Made by a program: the position numbers and the translations under genes. A stretch of DNA of 64,000 nt from Pirellulales bacterium. GTDB lineage: Bacteria; Planctomycetota; Planctomycetia; Pirellulales; JACPPG01. Below, piece by piece: positions 57,781-64,000 of the stretch. Under the pieces are notes generated by a model. It did no database searches. It was not told the DNA's origin and saw only the letters and a list, made by a program, of their open reading frames with translations. The stretch is from positions 1 through 64,000 of the forward strand of contig DASYDW010000001.1 of assembly GCA_036499395.1 (NCBI GenBank), given 5' to 3'. Numbering within the stretch: position 1 is the stretch's first letter; the number at the start of each line of letters is the position of its first letter.

Positions 57781-60700
57781 ATGAAGCAGTCTCGAAAGTC
57801 CGCATCGGTCCCGCGACCGCCGTCGCGGATGCTGAATTATTATTCATGGGCGCCCGGCGTACTTTTTGTGCTACTGACGGCGATCGTCTATTGGCCGACG
57901 CTCGGCAACAGGTTTGTCTGGGATGATGACGACTATGTACAAGAAAACGGCACGCTCTCATCCCCGGCAGGATTGAACGCCATCTGGTCTGATCCAGCCG
58001 CAACGCCACAATACTATCCGCTTGTCCACACCTCGTATTGGATCGAGCACGCGCTTTGGGGCCTGAATCCTCGCGGTTATCACATTGACAATTTGTTGCT
58101 GCACGCGGTCGCAGCATTGCTCGTTTGGCGGCTTCTCGTGCGCCTTGCAGTGCCTGGCGCCTGGCTCGCAGCGGCATTTTTCGCGGTCCATCCGGTCGAG
58201 GTCGAGAGCGTCGCCTGGATCACCGAGCGAAAGAACGTGCTGTCGTGCGTTTTCGCTCTGGGCTCAATGCTGGCCTATTTACGGTTCGCGCCTCCGACGC
58301 CACAGACCTCGCTGGCGACGGACAATGCGAGAACACGCACCAACGGGGCGTACTACGCCCTAGCGTTCGTTCTTTACGCGGCAGCTTTGCTCAGCAAAAC
58401 CGTCACGGCCACGGTTCCCGCCGTGCTCCTGGTAATTTATTGGTGGAAGCAGGGAAAATTTTCGTGGCGCGAGGCAGCGAGTCTGCTTCCCTTCTTCGCC
58501 CTGGGACTAGCGCTTTCGGCCGTTACGATTTCGCTGGAGGAGACTCAGGTCGGGGCCGTCGGCGAAAGCTGGAATTTGTCCCCGTTTGAGCGCGTATTGA
58601 TCGCGGGACGCGCCGTATGGTTTTACGCGGGAAAACTGGCCTGGCCGCATCCGCTAATCTTCTTCTATCCGCGCTGGATCATTGATGCGAGCGTCGCGTG
58701 GCAATATCTGTTCCCGGCATCCGCCGTCGGAGCGATCGTTACCCTTTGGTTGGCACGTCGCCGCATCGGTCGAGGCCCTCTGGCTGCAGTGCTGATTTTC
58801 GTGGGGGTGCTTACCCCGGCATTGGGTTTCTTCAACGTCTATCCATTTCAGTACTCGTTTGTCGCTGATCATTTTCAATATCACGCCAGCATTGCCTTGA
58901 TCGCTCTGGCGGCAGCACTCTTGGTGACGACAAACGGTTATTTTATGCCGTCGCGCCAAAGGCTGGGCTGGTTCGGAGGTTGCTGTCTACTCGCCATTTT
59001 GGCGCTCGTCGCCCAGCGACGGACGCATGCCTTCCAAGATCGGCAAACACTGCTCGAAGACACGCTGGCCCAAAACCCCACGGCCTGGGTCGTGCCCCTT
59101 AATCTTGGCTATGTGCTGTTCGAGGAGGGAAAGTACGACGAGTCGATTCCACTCTTTCAGAGTGCCGTAAAAATCCGGCAGCAACTGGCCGACGACCATC
59201 CCAAAATCGGTCACTATCAAGATGGTCTCGCAGCTTGCCTCGATCAACTTTCGACAGCGCAGCACAAGGCGAAGAGATTTGCCGACGCCACTACGTCGCG
59301 CGGTCGCGCGATTGCAATCCGCGAGTCATTGGTCTCGGCCCACCCCACGATCCTGGAATATGCAAACCGCTTGGCGGGCAGCTATGTCGAACTGGGCACT
59401 ATCGAGCGCGATGAACGCCACGCTCTCGAAGCCGAGACCGCTTTCACCAGAGCGCTCGCGATTCGCCTGCCGATCGTGCGGGACGCCCCCAAAGGTGCTG
59501 ACTATTCGAGTGATCTGGCCTGGGCCTATGCCCACCTCGCCTTGGCCCAGCGCGACCTAGGCAAGACGTCCGCAGCCGACGCCTCGCAACGCGAGGCACT
59601 CGCGATTCGCACAAGCCTTGTGGAAGAGCACCCGAATGTCATCACTTACCGAGCTAACTTGGCGCAGAATTACGTCGATCTGGGCGTACTTCAGCGCGAC
59701 TTGAAGCAAGGCGGGGAGGCGGAAAAGTCATTTCAAACGGCAATTGACCTTCGCGAACAGATTGTGCGAGAAGCACCGCAGGACCGCGACTATCGGGAAG
59801 ACCTGGGCTGGAGCTACGTCCAGCGCGCGCTCGCGCAGCAGAGCCAGGGAAAGGCTGCTGACGCACTGGCCTCGCACCGGCGCGCGCTCGAGATTCGTGA
59901 AAAGCTTGCCGCCGAGCATCCTAACGTGGGCAAGTACCGCAACGACGTTGCCGCCAGCTACGTCGATCTCGGCTATTTGCTGCCGGCGGAGGAAGCAGTT
60001 CTAGCGTACCGGAAAGCGATCGCGGTTCGCGAGCAGTTAATTCGCGAACAACCGACCGAGGCGCAATACCAGCAGAGCCTGGCGGCGACCTATCAACTAC
60101 TGGCCTCAGCTTATCAAAGCCGTGGAAAACTTGTTGAAGCGCTAGCAACTCGAAAGCGATTGTGTGAAGTCCGAGAGCAGTTAGCCGCTGCGCGCCCTGA
60201 GGAATCCGCTGCGGCCGCAGCCAGTTATGTCGATCTGGCCTTTCTCGAGCGTAACCTCGGCAAGCGGAGCGAAGCCGAGATTGCCTTTCGCAAGGCGATC
60301 GCACTGCGTGAGCAAGCCTTGGACTCGGGCAAAGCCGACGACGAAGTGCGTGCGCACCTGGCCGGAACATACATCGAGTTGGCCATCGACGAACGCGAAG
60401 ACGGACGGACGGCTGAATCGATCGCTTCGTGCCAAAAAGCCATCGGGATCTACGAAGCGTTGCGCGTCGCGCATCCAACCGCGGCCGACGTTACGGCCGG
60501 CCTTGGCTGGGCCTTTGCCAACCTCGGCGTGGCGCAGATCGCCTGCGGCGATGCGGCCGAGGCCGTGGATGCTTGCCGAAAGTCCGTCGCGATTCGTGAA
60601 CTTTTGGTGCGCGACCAGCCGGAGTTAAACGACCATAAGCTCACGCTCGAAGCCGGATTGGGCTGGAGCTATGCCAATCTCGGCGTCGCCCTGAGTCTGA

Positions 60701-61071
60701 CCGGCGAATTGGCCGAAGCCGAGAACTGTCTGCGAAAGGCGATCCAAATTCGCGCCAAGCTAGTGCTCGACAATTCGACGGCCGTCGATCATCAGCATGA
60801 AATCGCGCTGAGTTGCCGCGATCTTGCCTCGGTCAAACGAGCGATGGGAAAGACCGACGACGCCATTATTTTGTACCGCGCCGCCATCGAGATCCGCGAG
60901 CCTCTCGTCGCGGCCAATCCGGGTGATGTCGCCTTTCGGCTGCAGTTGGCACGCGACCTGCGTGACTGTGGCACGCTTCTGGCCGCCGCTGACGAACTGA
61001 CCGAAAGCGCCCGAATGCTGGAACGAGCCGAACAACTGACCGCCGCCGCAGCTACTCCGACTAAGGAATAA
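57781..61071 (+). CDS. TMTC-like membrane glycosyltransferase with TPR array
   Basis: Using ATG 57781 (the TTG six bases upstream is unlikely) the product has 1096 residues. The first ~405 hold about ten membrane spans. After span 1 comes FVWDDDDYVQEN, the acidic loop of GT-C glycosyltransferases; HPVEVESVAWITERKNVLSCVF is the conserved loop of the TMTC/DUF1736-like group, whose animal members are O-mannosyltransferases. Residues ~420-1090 are TPR-like units of about 48 residues built on AIAIRE-x-LV and SYVDLG-x-LQRDLGK, rich in Arg and Glu, like kinesin-light-chain-type repeats. It may glycosylate exported proteins; this is inferred from homology by eye. Its stop overlaps the convergent redoxin-fusion gene by 11 bases. 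Confidence 0.8.
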   Translation: MKQSRKSASVPRPPSRMLNYYSWAPGVLFVLLTAIVYWPTLGNRFVWDDDDYVQENGTLSSPAGLNAIWSDPAATPQYYPLVHTSYWIEHALWGLNPRGYHIDNLLLHAVAALLVWRLLVRLAVPGAWLAAAFFAVHPVEVESVAWITERKNVLSCVFALGSMLAYLRFAPPTPQTSLATDNARTRTNGAYYALAFVLYAAALLSKTVTATVPAVLLVIYWWKQGKFSWREAASLLPFFALGLALSAVTISLEETQVGAVGESWNLSPFERVLIAGRAVWFYAGKLAWPHPLIFFYPRWIIDASVAWQYLFPASAVGAIVTLWLARRRIGRGPLAAVLIFVGVLTPALGFFNVYPFQYSFVADHFQYHASIALIALAAALLVTTNGYFMPSRQRLGWFGGCCLLAILALVAQRRTHAFQDRQTLLEDTLAQNPTAWVVPLNLGYVLFEEGKYDESIPLFQSAVKIRQQLADDHPKIGHYQDGLAACLDQLSTAQHKAKRFADATTSRGRAIAIRESLVSAHPTILEYANRLAGSYVELGTIERDERHALEAETAFTRALAIRLPIVRDAPKGADYSSDLAWAYAHLALAQRDLGKTSAADASQREALAIRTSLVEEHPNVITYRANLAQNYVDLGVLQRDLKQGGEAEKSFQTAIDLREQIVREAPQDRDYREDLGWSYVQRALAQQSQGKAADALASHRRALEIREKLAAEHPNVGKYRNDVAASYVDLGYLLPAEEAVLAYRKAIAVREQLIREQPTEAQYQQSLAATYQLLASAYQSRGKLVEALATRKRLCEVREQLAAARPEESAAAAASYVDLAFLERNLGKRSEAEIAFRKAIALREQALDSGKADDEVRAHLAGTYIELAIDEREDGRTAESIASCQKAIGIYEALRVAHPTAADVTAGLGWAFANLGVAQIACGDAAEAVDACRKSVAIRELLVRDQPELNDHKLTLEAGLGWSYANLGVALSLTGELAEAENCLRKAIQIRAKLVLDNSTAVDHQHEIALSCRDLASVKRAMGKTDDAIILYRAAIEIREPLVAANPGDVAFRLQLARDLRDCGTLLAAADELTESARMLERAEQLTAAAATPTKE

Positions 61072-63520
61072 AAAGCTGCATGATGCGTTCTCGTTCCCGC
61101 TCGTAGGGTAACGGCGCATAGGTCGAAAACGCGTTTCGCTCTTCATCGTTCGGCACAGGTTCGCCAGCGCCGTCCGTCTTGGTCGCTTCCCAACGCGAGG
61201 ACACGCTGCGTCTGCCAGCGGTATAGTCGTCCGCGTAAGCCGGTACCAGTCGAGCGCTAACGTATTCCTGGTCCGCAGCCCGCTGCGCGGTCAGCGTGTC
61301 TGGCTGAACCAGCTCCAAATACGCGAAGAGAATACCGAGGATGCGTGCGGCGTCACGATATTCGTCGAGCAACTCTACGGGAGGTTTCGTTGGAAAGCGA
61401 TCGACCAACGCCCGGGCTTCGGCGAGCGCATCCGCGTAATCCTTCTGTAGCAACTGCGTCCAAATCTTGACGCTGTGGGCCCCGAGTTCCCCGCCCAGGT
61501 AAAGGTACTGCGTGAGCTCTGCAATTGCATCTTTGTACCGGCCTTGGTTGACGAGCGTGAGCGCCCAGGCATAGTCAATGCGGCGATCGAACGGATAAGT
61601 CGCCTTCAGGCGTCGATATAATTTCCCGCGTTCCAGAGCGGAATCCTTATCCGCTCTCGCCCCCAGCTCAAGCAGCCGGTTCACAGTCGCGGCCAGGTCC
61701 AGGGCATCCTCAGCATTCGCGGGCGCCGCACGCGATAACGCTACGAGAGCCACGCAGGCGGGATCCTCGCCCGGATAGATCGCCGAGAAATTCCCCTGCA
61801 TCATCTCGTCCCACGTCTGCTCGCTGGCCGTCACCGCCCGCGTGGGGTCGGGATTCGATAGGTTTTCCGCTGAATTGTCAAAATGCGCGGTGCAATGCAA
61901 ACGCGTCCCCCGTGGCATCAGCTTCGGTTCGTCATACACGTAGCGCAATTGCCAGTTGAAGTCGTAATTGGGGATGTCGAGCAAAACCTCGCGACGACCG
62001 TCGGGGTAGGCGGCTTCGAATTGGAAGCTTTTGCCGCGCAGGTGCATGTGTGGCCACAAAAACAACAGATTTGCATCACGCTGAAACAAATATTCCGACT
62101 TCACTTCATAATTGGGATCATTGGGTGGAATGCGGAATGTGATGTTGTCCACCACGCGGCTGTTGACCAGCCTTTTTACCGAAGCTGGATCAGCGAAGCG
62201 GACACCGACCATGCTTCGGTCATCCTGCTCTACACCGTTCGGAGTGTAATGCAACTCGAACGAAAGTTTTGAATGGGCCGGAACGTACACGGCCGATCCA
62301 GCGGGCCACTGGTTCGGAATACTTCCCGGCACGTAGGAGCCAATGTCCCGCGTGAAACCTTCGCTCAAGTTTTCGGCCACCACGTCGACACGAATGTGAT
62401 GCACGACGGACCGGTTGCCTGGCCGCACCTCGACCGCTTGAATCCATTTATCCGTCGTCCAACCAGGATCCACGGTGTAATACTGATAGGCGACCAGCCC
62501 TTCTGCCGGAACCGTAAACGGGCGGTTCCGCATGTAAATGACCTGGTCCGGTTCGCCCATCAACCAGCCAGTGGCGAACTTCCGCGGGTCGGGCAAATCT
62601 GCCGGATCCCCCTGCGGACACCCATTCTCAACCCAGTCGCAGATCTGTTGCTTTTCCTGGTCGTTCAAGCGTGCGTCGTTCTTGAAATGGCCGTAACGAG
62701 GATCGGCGAACCAAGGAGGCATCCGTCCTTGCTGGACAACTTCGCGAATTGTTTCGGCCCAGGCCGCCACTTCCTCATATGACGTTAGTGAAAACGGTGC
62801 GACTTCGTCGGTTCGATGGCACTCGACGCAACGGTTCTGCAAGATCCGCGCGATCTGGTTCGTGTAGGTCACGTCACCGTGTGGTGGCTTCTTCGAAACT
62901 CGGCCGATGAAACAGCCCGCGGCCTTAACGACGGGCCGTGTGACCTGATTCCCCGCTAGCACTTCGCTAATCGCATCAGCCAAATTGCGTTCGGTAAGCT
63001 TCGGCTTTACGTACCCGGCGCCGGTCTTAAAGCCGTATTGATCGTCGATTCGGCCCCAATAACGGATTACTCGCGCGCGATCGAGAAGAAACACCTCAGG
63101 CGTTCGCTCTGCACCGAGCCGATCGGCAATGACGTTGTTGTTGTCCTTGAGCACCGGGAACGTAACGCCATGGACCAGCGCGTAAGTGGCGATTTCGGTC
63201 AGCGAATCCTGCACGTTGGAATCAATGCCGACGAATGCGACCCCTTGCGACTCGAATTCTGCTGCCAAATCACGCAGCCGGAGGGCGTAGTTCTTCGCTA
63301 ACGGGCAATCCACGCCCAAGAATGCCACGACGACGAGCTTGCCTTGATACTCGTCAAGGGAATGTGGCTGGCCGTGAAAGTCCGGAAGAGAGAAATTTTC
63401 CACCGTCCTGCCGATGGGCGTTCTCTCTTCGGCAGCGTCGAGCGCCGGCGAGCACGCCAGCAAAACCGCGACAGCAGTAAATACTAGAAAACCCCTGCAA
63501 ATTTCGGCTTTTTGGATCAT
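61061..63520 (-). CDS. Redoxin / cytochrome c / PHM-like monooxygenase fusion
   Basis: ATG 63520 gives 819 residues with a signal peptide (cleavage near LDAA). Domain 1 (~35-190) is an AhpC/TSA redoxin with a single active Cys72 in FLGVDCPLAKNY. Domain 2 (~215-320) carries the haem site CVECH (231-235) and MPPWFADP. Domain 3 (~330-580) looks like the copper type II ascorbate-dependent monooxygenase fold (PHM-like), with HHIRVDV near 373 and HMHLRGKSF near 488 as possible copper ligands. The C-terminal ~200 residues are helical and TPR-like. An exported redox protein is expected; the substrate is unknown. Similar fusions are known in planctomycetes but not characterised as far as I recall. Confidence 0.82.
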   Translation of the reverse strand: MIQKAEICRGFLVFTAVAVLLACSPALDAAEERTPIGRTVENFSLPDFHGQPHSLDEYQGKLVVVAFLGVDCPLAKNYALRLRDLAAEFESQGVAFVGIDSNVQDSLTEIATYALVHGVTFPVLKDNNNVIADRLGAERTPEVFLLDRARVIRYWGRIDDQYGFKTGAGYVKPKLTERNLADAISEVLAGNQVTRPVVKAAGCFIGRVSKKPPHGDVTYTNQIARILQNRCVECHRTDEVAPFSLTSYEEVAAWAETIREVVQQGRMPPWFADPRYGHFKNDARLNDQEKQQICDWVENGCPQGDPADLPDPRKFATGWLMGEPDQVIYMRNRPFTVPAEGLVAYQYYTVDPGWTTDKWIQAVEVRPGNRSVVHHIRVDVVAENLSEGFTRDIGSYVPGSIPNQWPAGSAVYVPAHSKLSFELHYTPNGVEQDDRSMVGVRFADPASVKRLVNSRVVDNITFRIPPNDPNYEVKSEYLFQRDANLLFLWPHMHLRGKSFQFEAAYPDGRREVLLDIPNYDFNWQLRYVYDEPKLMPRGTRLHCTAHFDNSAENLSNPDPTRAVTASEQTWDEMMQGNFSAIYPGEDPACVALVALSRAAPANAEDALDLAATVNRLLELGARADKDSALERGKLYRRLKATYPFDRRIDYAWALTLVNQGRYKDAIAELTQYLYLGGELGAHSVKIWTQLLQKDYADALAEARALVDRFPTKPPVELLDEYRDAARILGILFAYLELVQPDTLTAQRAADQEYVSARLVPAYADDYTAGRRSVSSRWEATKTDGAGEPVPNDEERNAFSTYAPLPYERERERIMQLFIP

Positions 63521-63648
63521 ATGCCGTTTGGCGTAGAACGTTCGGGGGAGAGGCAAATTTCAGCATAGCTGCCTTCTCCACCGCGGCAAACAGCCTCCTT
63601 GCCCCCCTATAGAATCAGAAAAATCGAACAAATTCCTAATTCATTTCG

Positions 63649-63677
63649 TTGACACCGCCAAATTGTCTGGGTAATTT
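63649..63677 (+). promoter_or_regulatory. Sigma-70 promoter of the last gene
   Basis: TTGACA (63649-63654), a 17-base spacer and TAATTT (63672-63677) form a very good promoter. Transcription should start near 63684, leaving a ~97-base leader. Confidence 0.75.
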
Positions 63678-63684
63678 ACTTCTC

Positions 63685-63728
63685 TGTGGGGGTATCAGAT
63701 GCGCCAAAAGGCGCGGCGCTACCACCTA
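63685..63728 (+). promoter_or_regulatory. Structured 5' leader of unknown class
   Basis: Right after the predicted transcript start, a GGGGGTA strand can pair with TACCACC (one G-A mismatch), enclosing a perfect inner hairpin GCGCC (63701-63705)/GGCGC (63710-63714) with an AAAA loop. I cannot assign it to a known riboswitch; it lacks the conserved core of c-di-GMP-I, fluoride or guanidine classes as I know them. Confidence 0.4.
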
Positions 63729-63780
63729 CGGGGAATTTAACGGCCAATTACTTGCTTTTCGCTACTCGAAGGAGCCGCTA

Positions 63781-64000
63781 ATGATTCGGAAAACAAGACG
63801 ATTCCTTGCCCGTCTGGGCACGGCAGCAGCATGCTTTAGCATGCTGACATGCAGTCTGCCGCAATGGTCGCAAGCCGCGGCCATCACTCTCGACACCACG
63901 AATGGCCTGATCAATGGTTCGGCCACGTCGACAATCAACGGTGTCACAGTTTCCTACACGGGAACCTCAGGCGGCATCGCCGACTTCACAGTCTATGGCG
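63781..64000 (+). CDS. Secreted protein, 3' truncated by the window
   Basis: ATG 63781 has AAGGAG six bases upstream. The 73 visible residues start MIRKTRRFLARLGTAAACFSML, a signal peptide ending near WSQAAA, followed by a Thr/Ser/Gly-rich beta segment (ITLDTTNGLINGSATSTINGVTVSYTG). This is the usual beginning of planctomycete PEP-CTERM or autotransporter-like surface proteins, but the part that would decide lies beyond the window. It has a strong promoter and a structured leader, so it may be well expressed. Confidence 0.75.
   Translation, partial: MIRKTRRFLARLGTAAACFSMLTCSLPQWSQAAAITLDTTNGLINGSATSTINGVTVSYTGTSGGIADFTVYG

Noticed and set aside
63685-63780. c-di-GMP-I (GEMM) riboswitch in the leader of the last gene
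   Set aside because: The conserved GCAAAGCC-type core and the tetraloop receptor pattern are absent; only generic hairpins are present.

Overview
The window reads as part of a planctomycete chromosome, most likely from a Pirellulales-type bacterium. The base composition is GC-rich. It carries gene families typical of that phylum: a YTV-repeat cell-wall protein at the left edge, two DUF1501 + DUF1549/DUF1553 operons, a planctomycete cytochrome c/WD40 protein, a sulfatase, a PmoA-like (DUF6807) protein, degenerate and intact Hanks-type kinases, and many lipoproteins and secreted proteins with unknown roles. I see no rRNA, tRNA, CRISPR array, integrase or transposase. The assignment rests on gene content only.

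Layout. 0-11 kb: YTV-repeat protein (cut by the edge), a DUF4097-type lipoprotein, a thioredoxin-fold/FG-GAP lipoprotein, a LarA-like protein with a YgfZ-like folate-binding protein, an autoregulated BlaI/BlaR1-type pair with a clear double operator, an M50 site-2 protease followed by a small unknown gene, and a NUDIX hydrolase. 11-17.7 kb: an orphan Flp-type pilin (59 aa), a pseudokinase with a beta-helix-like tail, an RmlD-like reductase, a fumarylacetoacetase-family protein, and a sulfatase flanked by three copies of a short GC-rich palindrome. 17.7-28.3 kb: pyruvate phosphate dikinase, a 2-oxoglutarate/iron oxygenase-like protein, a DUF1207 outer-membrane protein, the three glycolate oxidase subunits GlcD-GlcE-GlcF, and a Ser/Thr kinase. 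28.6-37 kb (almost all minus strand): a ribose-type ABC importer (binding lipoprotein, an extra membrane protein, double ATPase, permease), an E1-like adenylyltransferase, a creatininase-family amidohydrolase, a STAS protein, and a nucleotide-sugar epimerase. A 59-aa Lys/Ala-rich basic protein lies on the plus strand among them.

37-50 kb: two secreted proteins, a small gene just before csrA (with promoter and strong terminator), then a four-gene operon DUF1501 - PPC-domain - DUF1549/1553 - cytochrome c/WD40. 50-64 kb: YjbQ-family protein, DNA polymerase III delta', an MBL-fold hydrolase, a second DUF1549/1553 + DUF1501 pair, a Gfo/Idh/MocA oxidoreductase, a TMTC-like membrane/TPR protein, a redoxin/cytochrome c/PHM-like fusion protein, and the 5' end of a secreted protein behind a good sigma-70 promoter and a hairpin leader.

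How the genes work together. Supported by sequence: GlcDEF form one oxidase; the ABC genes form one sugar importer; BlaI very probably represses its own operon; the DUF1501/DUF1549 sets form surface or periplasmic units of unknown substrate. Other links between neighbours are inference. Start codons were often moved downstream of the longest reading frame to fit Shine-Dalgarno sequences, signal peptides and operon spacing; these choices are stated per gene. Many long reading frames antisense to real genes are composition artefacts and were left out.
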